64,000 nucleotides of DNA from Variovorax sp037204085 (GCF_037204085.1 NZ_JBBCBW010000002.1:405005-469004); one strand, 5' to 3'; numbered from the stretch's first letter, positions 43,388 to 52,188 are shown. Program-made: numbers and translations. Notes: generated by a model from the letters alone, not told the origin.

Positions 43388-43446
43388 AAAACGGCCTGAT
43401 TCGCCCAATTGACGGGCAAAAGGCGCTATCAAAAAGATACTCACCG

Positions 43447-44484
43447 ATGCAGGTTTTCCGCGGCTTCCGGCACCCGGGCGTGGCTCCGGCCTGCGCCCTC
43501 ACCATAGGCAATTTCGACGGCGTGCACCGTGGCCACCAGGCCATGCTGGCACTGCTGCAGACCGAGGCGCGCCATCGCGGGCTGCCCAGTTGCGTGCTCA
43601 CGTTCGAGCCACACCCGCGCGACTATTTCGCCGCCGTCACCAAAAAACCCGACCTGGCGCCGGCCCGCATCGGCACGCTGCGCGACAAGCTCACCGAGCT
43701 TGCGGCCTGCGGCGTGGCGCAGACAGTCGTGCTGCCCTTCGACGGCCGGCTGGCGTCCCAGTCGCCTGACGAATTCATCCAGAACGTGCTGATCGACGGC
43801 CTTGGCGCGCGCTATGTGCTGGTGGGCGACGACTTTCGCTTCGGCGCCAAGCGGGCGGGCGACTACGCCATGCTCGACGCGGCCGGCGACGCGCATGGCT
43901 TCGACGTGGCGCGCATGAACAGCTACGAGGTCCACGGCCTGCGCGTTTCGAGCTCGGCCGTGCGCGAGGCGCTGGCCGAGGGCCGCATGGCCGACGCCCA
44001 GCACCTGCTCGGCCGGCCCTACACAATTTCAGGCCACGTGGTCCACGGCCGCAAGCTGGGCCGCGCGCTGGGCGCCTCCGAGCCCGGCAAGGACGACGGT
44101 TTTCGCACCCTCAACCTGCGCTTCAAGCACTGGAAACCGGCCGCCAGCGGCATCTTCGCGGTGCTGGTGCACGGCCTGGCCGACCAGCCCCTGCCCGGCG
44201 TGGCCAACCTGGGCGTGCGCCCCTCTCTGGACGCCAACGATGTCAACGCCGGCCGGGTTTTGCTGGAGACGCATTGCCTGGAGTGGCCCTCGCATCTGGG
44301 AGCCGAAGGTGCCTACGGTAAAATCGTCCGCGTGGAACTCCTGCACAAACTGCACGACGAATTGCGCTACACCAGCCTCGAGGCCCTCACTGCGGGCATC
44401 GCGAAGGATGGGCGCGACGCGCGCGCGTTCTTTGCGTCGACCCACGCCGAAACCCATCGCCAGACGACACGCGATCGAATTTAG
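43447..44484 (+). CDS. ribF: Bifunctional riboflavin kinase / FMN adenylyltransferase
   Basis: A 345-residue enzyme making FMN and FAD from riboflavin. The N-terminal FAD synthetase domain has TIGNFDGVHRGHQAM and ISSSAVREAL-like SSSAVREALAEG. The C-terminal kinase domain has GVANLGVRPSLD and VELLHKLHDELRY. It is upstream of ileS and lspA, a conserved ribF-ileS-lspA order in proteobacteria. No FMN-riboswitch-like sequence is seen upstream. Confidence 0.96.
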   Translation: MQVFRGFRHPGVAPACALTIGNFDGVHRGHQAMLALLQTEARHRGLPSCVLTFEPHPRDYFAAVTKKPDLAPARIGTLRDKLTELAACGVAQTVVLPFDGRLASQSPDEFIQNVLIDGLGARYVLVGDDFRFGAKRAGDYAMLDAAGDAHGFDVARMNSYEVHGLRVSSSAVREALAEGRMADAQHLLGRPYTISGHVVHGRKLGRALGASEPGKDDGFRTLNLRFKHWKPAASGIFAVLVHGLADQPLPGVANLGVRPSLDANDVNAGRVLLETHCLEWPSHLGAEGAYGKIVRVELLHKLHDELRYTSLEALTAGIAKDGRDARAFFASTHAETHRQTTRDRI

Positions 44485-44505
44485 CCCTGCACGCACCGTG
44501 CTGCC

Positions 44506-44586
44506 GCCCTTCGACAAGCTCAGGGCGAACGGCTTTTCTTCCGCACCGACCGCTCAATGCAGTTCGGGCTGAGCCTGTCGAAGCCC
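44506..44586. repeat. REP-like imperfect inverted repeat between ribF and ileS
   Basis: GCCCTTCGACAAGCTCAGG (44506-44524) continuing GCGAACGG, and the facing arm GTTCGGGCTGAGCCTGTCG (44562-44580) continuing AAGCCC, are imperfect complements of about 25 bp separated by about 30 bases. The TTCGACA-GCTCAG-CGAAC core is a widespread intergenic repeat in betaproteobacteria. It could stabilise the ribF mRNA end or separate ribF from ileS. Confidence 0.7.
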
Positions 44587-44605
44587 CTCTGTTTCGCACC
44601 CCAAC

Positions 44606-47455
44606 ATGTCTGACGCTGCTTCCACCACCGACTACCGTTCCACGCTGAACCTGCCCGACACCCCCTTTCCGATGCGCGGCGACCTGCCCAAGCGCGAACC
44701 GGGCTGGGTGAAGGAATGGAACGACGAAGGCCGCTACCACCGCCTGCGCGACGCCCGCCACGGCGCGCCCAAGTTCATCCTGCACGACGGCCCCCCCTAC
44801 GCCAACGGCCAGATCCACATGGGCCACGCGGTGAACAAGATCCTGAAGGACATGATCACCAAGGCGCGCCAGCTCGAAGGCTACGACGCGCTCTACGTGC
44901 CCGGCTGGGACTGCCATGGCCTGCCGATCGAGAACGCCATCGAAAAGCAATATGGCCGCAACCTGAGCCGCGACGAAATGCAGGCCAAGAGCCGCGCCTA
45001 CGCCACGGAACAGATCGCGCAGCAGTTGCTCGACTTCCAGCGCCTGGGCGTGCTGGGCGAGTGGGACCATCCGTACAAGACGATGGACTTCGCGAATGAA
45101 GCCGGCGAGCTGCGCGCGTTCAAGCGCGTGATCGAGCGCGGCTTTGTGTATCGCGGCCTGAAGCCGGTGTACTGGTGCTTCGACTGCGGCTCGTCGCTCG
45201 CCGAATTCGAAATCGAATACGCCGACAAGAAGAGCCAGACCATCGACGTGGCGTTCAAGGCGCACGACCGCGAGAAGGTGCTCAAGGCCTTCGAGACCGA
45301 CCACACGATCCTCGGCGACATCTTTGCCGTGATCTGGACCACCACCGCGTGGACCATCCCGGCCAACCAGGCGATCAACCTGAACCCCGAGATCGAGTAT
45401 TCGCTGGTCGACACCGAACGCGGCCTGCTCATCCTCGCCAACTCGCTGGTCGAGATGTGCATGACCCGTTATGCGCTCGACGGCAAGGTGCTGGCCACGG
45501 TCAAGGGCGAGAAGCTCGGCGGGCTCGAATTCGAGCATCCGCTGTACGACGTCGACGCTGGCTACAAGCGCCTGTCGCCGGTGTACCTGGCCGACTACGC
45601 CACCGCCACCGACGGCACCGGCCTCGTGCACTCCTCGCCCGCCTATGGCGTGGATGACTTCAACTCCTGCATCGCCCATGGCGTGGCGTACGACGACATC
45701 CTGAACCCGGTGCAGGGCAACGGCAGCTACGCGCCCGACTTTCCGCTCTTCGGGGGCCAGAACATCTGGAAGGCCGTGCCGGTGATCATCTCGGCGCTGC
45801 GCGACGCCAACCGCCTGCTCACCACCGAGACCATCACCCACAGCTACCCGCACTGCTGGCGCCACAAGACGCCGGTGATCTACCGCGCCGCAGCGCAGTG
45901 GTTCGTGCGCATGGACGAAGGCGAAGGCGTGTTCACCAAGGACAAGGCGCCCAAGACGCTGCGCCAGACCGCGCTCGAAGCCATCGAGAAGACGAACTTC
46001 TATCCGGAGAACGGCAAGGCGCGCCTGCACGACATGATTGCCAACCGGCCCGACTGGTGCATCAGTCGCCAGCGCAGCTGGGGCGTGCCGATCCCGTTCT
46101 TCCTGCACAAGGATTCGGGCGAGCTGCATCCGCGCACGATGGAAATCCTCGACCAGGCCGCCGACATCGTCGAAAAGGGCGGCATCGAGGCCTGGAGCCG
46201 CGTCACCGTCGAAGAAATTCTCGGCGCCGAAGACGCGCCCCACTACACCAAGAGCACCGACATCCTCGAGGTGTGGTTCGACTCGGGCTCGACCTTCTAT
46301 CACGTGCTGCGCGGCACGCACCCCAACGTGCACCACGCTGCGGGCCCTGAAGCCGACCTGTACCTCGAAGGCCACGACCAGCACCGCGGCTGGTTCCACT
46401 CGTCGCTTTTGATCGCCTGCGCGCTGGAAGACCGCGCGCCCTACCGCGGCCTGCTCACGCACGGCTTCACCGTGGATGCCAAGGGCATCAAGATGAGCAA
46501 GTCGCTCAAGAACGGCATCGACCCGCAGGAAATCAGCAGCAAGCTGGGCGCGGAAATCATCCGCCTGTGGGTGGCTGCGAGCGACTACTCGGGCGACATC
46601 GCGGGCGACGACAAGATCCTCGCGCGCGTGGTCGACTCGTACCGCCGCATCCGCAACACGCTGCGCTTTCTGCTGGCAAACACCAGCGACTTCGACATCG
46701 CCAAGGACGCGGTGCCGCTCGACCAGCTGTTCGAAATCGACCGCTATGCGCTTGCGCGCGCGTCGCAGTTCCAAGACGAGATCCTTGCGCACTACAAGGT
46801 GTACGAGTTCCACCCGGTGGTGGCCAAGCTGCAGATCTACTGCTCGGAAGACCTGGGCGGCTTCTACCTCGACATCTTGAAAGACCGGCTCTACACGACC
46901 GCGCCCGGCTCGCTTGCGCGCCGCAGTGCGCAGACCGCTCTCTGGCATATCTCGCAAGCCATGCTGCGGTGGATGGCACCGTTCCTGAGCTTCACGGCCG
47001 AAGAAGCCTGGAAGTTCGTGAGCACCGGCAAGCCCGGCGAATCGATCTTTGCGCAGACGTTCAGCAAATTCGCCGCGCCCGACGAAGCACTGCTCGCCAA
47101 GTGGGGCCGCATCCGCGAGATCCGCGACGTGGTCAACAAGGACATCGAGGCGGTGCGCGCCGAAGGCAAGGTCGGTTCGTCGTTGCAGGCCAACCTGCAG
47201 CTCACCGCGCCGGCCGACGACTTCGCGCTGCTGGGCTCGCTGGGCGATGACCTGAAGTTCGTCTTCATCACCTCGGCCATCGCAATCGCTGCGGGCGAAG
47301 CGCTCTCGACCACGGTGACGCCGAGCAGCGCGCAGAAGTGCGATCGCTGCTGGCACTACCGCGAGGACGTGGGCCACGACCCGGCGCATCCGACGATCTG
47401 CGGCCGTTGCACCAGCAACCTGTTCGGTGCCGGCGAAGCACGGAGCTTTGCCTGA
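44606..47455 (+). CDS. ileS: Isoleucine--tRNA ligase
   Basis: A 949-residue class I synthetase. The HIGH motif is PPYANGQIHMGHAVNKI, the editing-domain segment is WTTTAWTIPANQAINL, and KMSKS appears as GIKMSKSLKNGIDPQ. The C-terminal zinc finger uses CDRCWHYRED and CGRCTSN, typical of bacterial IleRS of the eubacterial subtype. It overlaps lspA by one base (TGATG). Confidence 0.98.
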   Translation: MSDAASTTDYRSTLNLPDTPFPMRGDLPKREPGWVKEWNDEGRYHRLRDARHGAPKFILHDGPPYANGQIHMGHAVNKILKDMITKARQLEGYDALYVPGWDCHGLPIENAIEKQYGRNLSRDEMQAKSRAYATEQIAQQLLDFQRLGVLGEWDHPYKTMDFANEAGELRAFKRVIERGFVYRGLKPVYWCFDCGSSLAEFEIEYADKKSQTIDVAFKAHDREKVLKAFETDHTILGDIFAVIWTTTAWTIPANQAINLNPEIEYSLVDTERGLLILANSLVEMCMTRYALDGKVLATVKGEKLGGLEFEHPLYDVDAGYKRLSPVYLADYATATDGTGLVHSSPAYGVDDFNSCIAHGVAYDDILNPVQGNGSYAPDFPLFGGQNIWKAVPVIISALRDANRLLTTETITHSYPHCWRHKTPVIYRAAAQWFVRMDEGEGVFTKDKAPKTLRQTALEAIEKTNFYPENGKARLHDMIANRPDWCISRQRSWGVPIPFFLHKDSGELHPRTMEILDQAADIVEKGGIEAWSRVTVEEILGAEDAPHYTKSTDILEVWFDSGSTFYHVLRGTHPNVHHAAGPEADLYLEGHDQHRGWFHSSLLIACALEDRAPYRGLLTHGFTVDAKGIKMSKSLKNGIDPQEISSKLGAEIIRLWVAASDYSGDIAGDDKILARVVDSYRRIRNTLRFLLANTSDFDIAKDAVPLDQLFEIDRYALARASQFQDEILAHYKVYEFHPVVAKLQIYCSEDLGGFYLDILKDRLYTTAPGSLARRSAQTALWHISQAMLRWMAPFLSFTAEEAWKFVSTGKPGESIFAQTFSKFAAPDEALLAKWGRIREIRDVVNKDIEAVRAEGKVGSSLQANLQLTAPADDFALLGSLGDDLKFVFITSAIAIAAGEALSTTVTPSSAQKCDRCWHYREDVGHDPAHPTICGRCTSNLFGAGEARSFA

Positions 47456-47967
47456 TGGCCGCGGCACGCTCCATGTCGGCATCGCGTTCGCGCAGCGGCA
47501 GCATCTGGCCATGGCTTGCCCTGGCGGTCATCATCCTGATCATCGACCAGTTCACCAAGACGCTGATCCTGGGCTACTACAAGCTTGGTGACGCGACCTA
47601 CGTGACGAGCTTCTTCAACGTGGTTCGCGCGCACAACACGGGCGCCGCGTTCTCGTTCCTGGCAGACCATTCGGGCTGGCAGCGCTGGTTCTTCACGGCC
47701 ATTGGCCTCGCGGCTGCGGTGTTCATCGTGTGGATGCTGAAATCGCACGCGGGGCAGAAGCTGTTTTCGTTCGCGATGGCGTGCATCCTGGGCGGCGCCA
47801 TCGGCAACGTGATCGACCGAATGATGCACGGGTACGTGGTCGACTTCCTGAGCTTTCACGCGGGGAACTGGTACTTTCCGGCCTTCAACGCGGCGGACAG
47901 TGCGATCACGCTGGGGGCCATCTGCCTGATCGTGGACGAGATCCGGCGGGTTCGGCGCGGGAAGTAA
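47455..47967 (+). CDS. lspA: Lipoprotein signal peptidase (signal peptidase II)
   Basis: A 170-residue inner-membrane aspartyl protease removing signal peptides from prolipoproteins. There are four hydrophobic helices. VRAHNTGAAFSFL and GNVIDRMMHGYVVDF carry conserved residues, and the catalytic pair is predicted to be Asp130 and Asp148 (FNAADSAITLG). The start ATG at 47455 overlaps the ileS stop. An intrinsic terminator follows. Confidence 0.97.
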   Translation: MAAARSMSASRSRSGSIWPWLALAVIILIIDQFTKTLILGYYKLGDATYVTSFFNVVRAHNTGAAFSFLADHSGWQRWFFTAIGLAAAVFIVWMLKSHAGQKLFSFAMACILGGAIGNVIDRMMHGYVVDFLSFHAGNWYFPAFNAADSAITLGAICLIVDEIRRVRRGK

Positions 47968-47978
47968 GCCAGTTTCTC

Positions 47979-48004
47979 AAGGGGCCTTTTGGCCCCTTTC
48001 TCTT
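47979..48004 (+). terminator. Rho-independent terminator after lspA
   Basis: AAGGGGCC (47979-47986), a TTTT loop, and GGCCCCTT (47991-47998) make an 8-bp stem followed by TCTCTTT. It lies 11 bases after the lspA stop and closes the ribF-ileS-lspA unit. Confidence 0.93.
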
Positions 48005-48074
48005 TAAGACGCAACGCGAGGGTTTTTCCCGGCTTTCTCGGCTTGTCATGGCAGGGTCATACTGCCGCGGTGAA

Positions 48075-48090
48075 ATGTAATCGATTACAT
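48075..48090. promoter_or_regulatory. LacI-type operator upstream of the regulator gene
   Basis: ATGTAATCGATTACAT is a perfect 16-bp palindrome with the central CG usual for LacI/PurR-family operators. It lies 12 bases upstream of the LacI-type gene start at 48102, where it would block its own promoter. No second copy was seen before the transporter genes. Confidence 0.75.
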
Positions 48091-48101
48091 AACACCGCAC
48101 G

Positions 48102-49112
48102 ATGAGCATTCAATCCGTCGCAGCCAAGGCCGGGGTTTCCGTGGCCACCGTGTCGCGGGCGTTCAACTTCCCCGACAAGGTCACGCCAGCCACGCGTGAG
48201 TTGGTGGAACGCGTGGCGCGCGAGCTTCACTACGTGCCCAACGCCAGCGCGCGCACCTTGCGCACCCAGCGCAGCCGCGCGTTGGGCGTGGTGCTGCCCA
48301 CGTTGCTGAATCCGACTTTCGCCGAGTGCCTGCAAGGCATTGCGGGCGCAGCCATGGCGGGCGGCTACGCCATCATTCCCGTCACCACCGGCTACCGGCT
48401 CGACGAAGAAGAACGCGCCGTTCACCTGCTGCTCGCGGGCAATGTCGATGGGTTGATCCTGGTGGTATCGAACCCCTCCACTTCGGCGGCACTCGCACGG
48501 CTTCGCACCGCCGGCACGCCTTATGTGCTGGCCTACAACCGGCATCCTGACCACCCTTGCGTGACCGTCGACGGCGAAGCTGCCGTTGCCGACGCGGTCG
48601 CACGCCTGGTGCTGCTGGGGCACCGCCGCATCGCCATGGTCAGCGGCACGCTGGCTGCCTCCGACCGGGCGCAGCAGCGCTACCGGGGCTACGAGAAAGG
48701 CATGGCCGATGCCGGGCTCGACGCGCCGCCACTCATCGAGGTGCCCTTTGTCGAAAGTGCGGTGGACATGCTCGCGCACCTGCTGCAAGCCAAGGAGCGG
48801 CCTACCGCGCTGGTCTGCTCGAACGACCTGCTTGCCATCCGCAGCATTCGCGCCGCGCACCTGAGCGGGCTCTCCGTGCCCGACGACCTCAGCGTGGTGG
48901 GCTTCGACGGCATTGCGCTCGGCGAAGACCTCACGCCGGCGCTCACCACCATTGCGCAGCCCAACAGCGACATCGGCCGCCGCAGCGTCGAACTGCTGGT
49001 CCAGGCCATGGCCGGCGGCACCGCGCTGCAAGCCGACGCGAGCCTGCTGCTGCCTTGCGTCTTCCGCGACGGCGAATCGTGCGCATCCGCGCGCGATATC
49101 GCCAACGACTGA
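48102..49112 (+). CDS. LacI-family transcriptional regulator
   Basis: A 336-residue repressor-type regulator. The N-terminal helix-turn-helix is IQSVAAKAGVSVATVSRAFN, followed by hinge VPNASARTLRTQRSRALGVV. The C-terminal periplasmic-binding-like domain senses a ligand (LVCSNDLLAIRSIRAA, SVVGFDGIALGEDLTP). It starts 12 bases after a perfect palindromic operator, indicating autoregulation. It precedes the ABC transporter genes by 49 bases and is co-directional with them, so regulator and importer may be one operon. Confidence 0.95.
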   Translation: MSIQSVAAKAGVSVATVSRAFNFPDKVTPATRELVERVARELHYVPNASARTLRTQRSRALGVVLPTLLNPTFAECLQGIAGAAMAGGYAIIPVTTGYRLDEEERAVHLLLAGNVDGLILVVSNPSTSAALARLRTAGTPYVLAYNRHPDHPCVTVDGEAAVADAVARLVLLGHRRIAMVSGTLAASDRAQQRYRGYEKGMADAGLDAPPLIEVPFVESAVDMLAHLLQAKERPTALVCSNDLLAIRSIRAAHLSGLSVPDDLSVVGFDGIALGEDLTPALTTIAQPNSDIGRRSVELLVQAMAGGTALQADASLLLPCVFRDGESCASARDIAND

Positions 49113-49161
49113 TCACTCGTTTCACCCGCCTCAACCCTCACATCCATCAAGGAGTTCTTTC

Positions 49162-50175
49162 ATGTCTCTCCGCATCTCTCGCATGGCCCGCCTGGGCTTG
49201 CTCACCGCCGCGCTCGTTGCCGCCGGCAGTGCCGTGGCACAGACCGCCATTTGCTACAACTGCCCGACCGAGTGGGCCGACTGGGGCACGCAGCTCAAGG
49301 CCATCAAGGCCAAGACCGGCATCACCGTGCCGGCCGACAACAAGAACTCGGGCCAGTCGGTCGCGCAGCTCGTCGCCGAGAAGGCCAGCCCCGTGGCCGA
49401 CGTCACCTACCTGGGCGTGACCTTCGCGGTGCAGGCCCAGAAGGACGGGGTGGTCGAGCCCTACAAGCCCGCAGCGTGGAAAGACATTCCCGACGGCCTG
49501 AAGGACCCGGCCGGCAACTGGTTCACCATCCACTCGGGCACGCTCGGTTTTATGGTCAACGTCGATGCGCTCAAGGGCAAGCCGGTTCCCAAGTCATGGG
49601 CCGACCTGCTCAAGCCCGAATACAAGGGCCTCATCGGCTACCTCGATCCCGCCTCGGCCTTCGTCGGCTACGTGGGTGCGGTGGCGGTGAACGAAGCACG
49701 CGGCGGCACGCTCGACAACTTCGGCCCCGCCATCGACTACTTCAAGGCGCTACAGAAGAACGAACCCATCGTTCCCAAGCAAACCTCTTATGCGCGAGTG
49801 CTGTCGGGCGAGATCGCGATCCTGCTCGACTACGACTTCAACGCCTACCGCGCCAAGTACAAGGACAAGGCCAACGTCGCATTCGTCATTCCGAGCGAAG
49901 GCACGCTGGCAGTGCCTTACGTGATGAGCCTCGTCGCGAAGGCACCGCATGCCGCCGAAGGCAAGAAGGTGCTCGACTTTGTACTCTCCGACGAAGGCCA
50001 GGCCATCTGGGCCAAGGCTTACCTGCGGCCGGTGCGCGCCGGTGCGATGCCGAAGGACGTGGAGGCGCAGTTCCTGCCTGCTAGTGAATACGCTCGCGCG
50101 AAGAGCGTGGACTATGCGCGCATGGCTGAGGCGCAGCGGGCGTTCTCCGACCGCTACCTGAAGGATGTGCGCTGA
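49162..50175 (+). CDS. ABC transporter periplasmic substrate-binding protein
   Basis: A 337-residue exported binding protein. The Sec signal peptide (about residues 1-29) ends in AGSAVAQ. The mature start AICYNCPTEWADWGTQLKA and the block SGTLGFMVNVDALKGKPVP resemble the iron/2-aminoethylphosphonate/polyamine binding-protein class, so the ligand cannot be assigned from sequence alone. AAGGAG lies 7 bases before the ATG. It is followed by a 374-base stretch holding an inverted repeat before the permease genes. Confidence 0.92.
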   Translation: MSLRISRMARLGLLTAALVAAGSAVAQTAICYNCPTEWADWGTQLKAIKAKTGITVPADNKNSGQSVAQLVAEKASPVADVTYLGVTFAVQAQKDGVVEPYKPAAWKDIPDGLKDPAGNWFTIHSGTLGFMVNVDALKGKPVPKSWADLLKPEYKGLIGYLDPASAFVGYVGAVAVNEARGGTLDNFGPAIDYFKALQKNEPIVPKQTSYARVLSGEIAILLDYDFNAYRAKYKDKANVAFVIPSEGTLAVPYVMSLVAKAPHAAEGKKVLDFVLSDEGQAIWAKAYLRPVRAGAMPKDVEAQFLPASEYARAKSVDYARMAEAQRAFSDRYLKDVR

Positions 50176-50234
50176 ATAGATCCCTCGGATGAAGCCTTGC
50201 TTCTTTCTACGTCACGTTGTGCGGTTGATGCTCC

Positions 50235-50321
50235 GTTCAGGGCGCGCTCCCGCCGACGGGGTACCTTGCTCCGCGAATGTCCCCCGCCCTTCGGGCTCCT
50301 CCTTTATTTCGCTGCGCAAGG
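50235..50321 (+). repeat. Intergenic repeat copy A (unnamed family)
   Basis: 87 bases in the 374-base gap between the binding-protein gene (ends 50175) and the first permease gene (starts 50550). It begins GTTCAGGG, then has CGCCGACGGGGTACC, the invariant CTCCGCGAATGTCCCCC, a hairpin GCCC-TTC-GGGC, and the invariant TCCTCCTTTATTTCGCTGCG. By eye it matches copy C (63914-64000) at 80 of 87 positions. The rest of the gap holds no gene I can support; open frames there are untranslated shadow. Confidence 0.85.
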
Positions 50322-50411
50322 CACCCCATCGACGTGAGCGTTGGGCAGTGCGGTGGTTGATCGAACGGAACAAGCGCAGCGCCCGGTGTGCACAGGGCAT
50401 CGGGTGCTCCC

Positions 50412-50492
50412 CGCAGCGAAATAAAGGAGGAGCCGAAGGCGGGGGACATTCGCGGAGGGGAGTACCCGGTGGCCTTTGCACTCGCCCTGAAC
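50412..50492 (-). repeat. Intergenic repeat copy B, inverted relative to A
   Basis: On the minus strand this 81-base copy reads GTTCAGGG, a diverged middle, then the identical core CTCCGCGAATGTCCCCC, a shorter hairpin GCC-TTC-GGC, and the identical TCCTCCTTTATTTCGCTGCG. With copy A it forms a large inverted repeat around a 90-base centre; the pairing extends imperfectly into the centre (GCACCCC near 50321 versus GGGTGC near 50403). Read as RNA the pair could fold into a long hairpin within the operon transcript. Confidence 0.82.
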
Positions 50493-50549
50493 AACAGCGC
50501 CCAGCACAGCAGCGCCAAGAACAACAACACCGTAAGACAAGCAACTGAG

Positions 50550-51371
50550 ATGAAGCAACCCAACGCCTGGAACCCACGCTGGCGCCTGCTGGCCTGTGCA
50601 GCCCCTGCAGCCGTGTTCTTCGCCGCCTTCTGGCTGCTGCCGGTGGTGCGCCTTCTCACGCTGCCCGCGACCAAGGGCTGGTCCACTTACTTCGCTGTGC
50701 TCACCGACTCGCGCTACTTGCAGAGCATGGCCAACACTGTGGCGCTTTCGGTGGCCGTGACACTCGCAACGCTGGTGCTCGGCGCAGCCGTGGGCATCTA
50801 CCTCGCGCGCCATGCCTTCACGGGCAAGCGCATGCTGCTGTCGCTGCTCACGCTGCCTCTCTCTTTTCCGGGCGTGATCATCGGCTTCTTCGTCATTCTG
50901 CTCGGCGGACGGCAAGGGCTGGTGGCTGACATCGGCGACAGCCTCTTCGGTGAACGCATCACCTTTGCGTATGGCCTGCTCGGCCTGTTCCTGGCCTACC
51001 TGTATTTTTCGCTTCCACGCGCCATTGCCACCTACGCCGCAGCGGCAGAAGCCATGAACGTGCAGCTCGAAGAGGCCGCGCGCTCGCTCGGTGCCTCTCG
51101 CCTGCGCGTGGCGCGCGATGTCTGGATGCCTGAGCTTGCCCCCACCACGCTGGCCTGCGGCGCCATTCTTTTCGCCACTTCGATGGGCGCCTTTGGCACC
51201 GCCTTCACGCTCGCCAGCAAGTTCGAGGTGATTCCGATCACCATCTACAACGAGTTCACCAACTACGCCAACTTTGCGCTCGCCGCTTCGCTCTCGATTG
51301 CGCTGGGTATCGTGACCTGGCTGGTGCTGTTCGTGGCGCGGCGCTTCGGGGCCAACCCGGTCGCGCGCTGA
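50550..51371 (+). CDS. ABC transporter permease (first)
   Basis: A 273-residue inner-membrane protein with about six transmembrane helices. The EAA coupling loop is LEEAARSLGASRLRVARDV, the type found in spermidine/putrescine- and 2-aminoethylphosphonate-type importers. The ATG at 50550 was chosen. The frame stays open upstream through repeat copy B, but that part is repeat sequence, and the ribosome-binding site before the ATG is weak. It is 16 bases before the second permease gene. Confidence 0.92.
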   Translation: MKQPNAWNPRWRLLACAAPAAVFFAAFWLLPVVRLLTLPATKGWSTYFAVLTDSRYLQSMANTVALSVAVTLATLVLGAAVGIYLARHAFTGKRMLLSLLTLPLSFPGVIIGFFVILLGGRQGLVADIGDSLFGERITFAYGLLGLFLAYLYFSLPRAIATYAAAAEAMNVQLEEAARSLGASRLRVARDVWMPELAPTTLACGAILFATSMGAFGTAFTLASKFEVIPITIYNEFTNYANFALAASLSIALGIVTWLVLFVARRFGANPVAR

Positions 51372-51387
51372 ATCGAGGAAAACGCTC

Positions 51388-52188
51388 ATGCGAAAGAACA
51401 CGCAACCCAAGGCGCCCTTCCTGCTGGCCATCACAGTGCTCGTGAGCATTTTCATGATCGCGCCGATGCTGCTGTCCGTCATGGCCGGCCTGGTCAACAA
51501 CTACAGCGCGGGCCTGAAGAGCGGCCTCACGCTGCGCTGGCTCGGCGAGGTATGGGAGAACTACGGCGGCACCGTGGGTTGGTCGCTCGCACTGGCGCTG
51601 GCCTGCGTGGTCGGCACCGTGCTGCTGGGCGTGCCCTGCGCCTATGCGCTGGCGCGCAGCCGCTCGCGCGCTGCGCACGTCTTCGAGGAACTGCTCACGC
51701 TGCCCGTTGCGGTGCCCGGCCTTGCGACCGCGCTGGCGCTCATCCTGGCCTACGGCCAGCTCACGGCCTTCCGCCAGAGCTTCGCCTTCATCCTCGTCGG
51801 CCACATGGTGTTCACTCTACCGTTCATGGTGCGCACGGTGAGTTCGGCCTTCCAGCGCGACGACCTGCTCGCGCTCGAGGAAGCCGCCCGTTCGCTGGGC
51901 GCGAACTTCCGCCAGCGCTTCATGGGCATTCTGGTGCCGGCCGTGTTCCCCGCCATCGTGGCCGGCAGCCTGATGGTGTTCACGCTCTCGGTGGGCGAAT
52001 TCAACCTTACCTGGATGCTGCACACGCCGCTCACGCGCACCCTGCCCGTGGGCCTGGCCGACAGCTATGCCTCGATGCGCATCGAGATCGGATCGGCCTA
52101 CACGCTGGTCTTCTTCGCCGTCATTCTTCCGGTGCTGTGGGGGCTGCAGTACCTTGCCAACCTGATCCAGAAACGCCATGGAACTTGA
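51388..52188 (+). CDS. ABC transporter permease (second)
   Basis: A 266-residue inner-membrane permease with about six helices. The EAA loop is LEEAARSLGANFRQRFMGIL. It pairs with the first permease to form the translocation channel. GAGGAAAACGCTC provides a ribosome-binding site. Its last 11 bases overlap the ATPase gene start. Confidence 0.93.
   Translation: MRKNTQPKAPFLLAITVLVSIFMIAPMLLSVMAGLVNNYSAGLKSGLTLRWLGEVWENYGGTVGWSLALALACVVGTVLLGVPCAYALARSRSRAAHVFEELLTLPVAVPGLATALALILAYGQLTAFRQSFAFILVGHMVFTLPFMVRTVSSAFQRDDLLALEEAARSLGANFRQRFMGILVPAVFPAIVAGSLMVFTLSVGEFNLTWMLHTPLTRTLPVGLADSYASMRIEIGSAYTLVFFAVILPVLWGLQYLANLIQKRHGT

Noticed and set aside
43388..43446. FMN riboswitch upstream of ribF
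   Set aside because: The leader is too short and lacks the conserved boxes of the RFN element.
44387..47512. Open frame of over 1,000 codons antisense to ileS
   Set aside because: Composition is typical of a GC-rich shadow frame (His/Arg/Val/Gly-rich) and ileS has all catalytic motifs.
50235..50492. The repeat copies as a CRISPR array or IS ends
   Set aside because: There are only two nearby copies, in opposite orientation, with no regular spacers, no cas genes, and no transposase frame between them.
50189..50548. A small protein gene across repeat copies A and B
   Set aside because: Several frames on both strands are open through the repeat, none has a convincing start or recognisable domain, and the conserved features are structural rather than codon-like.
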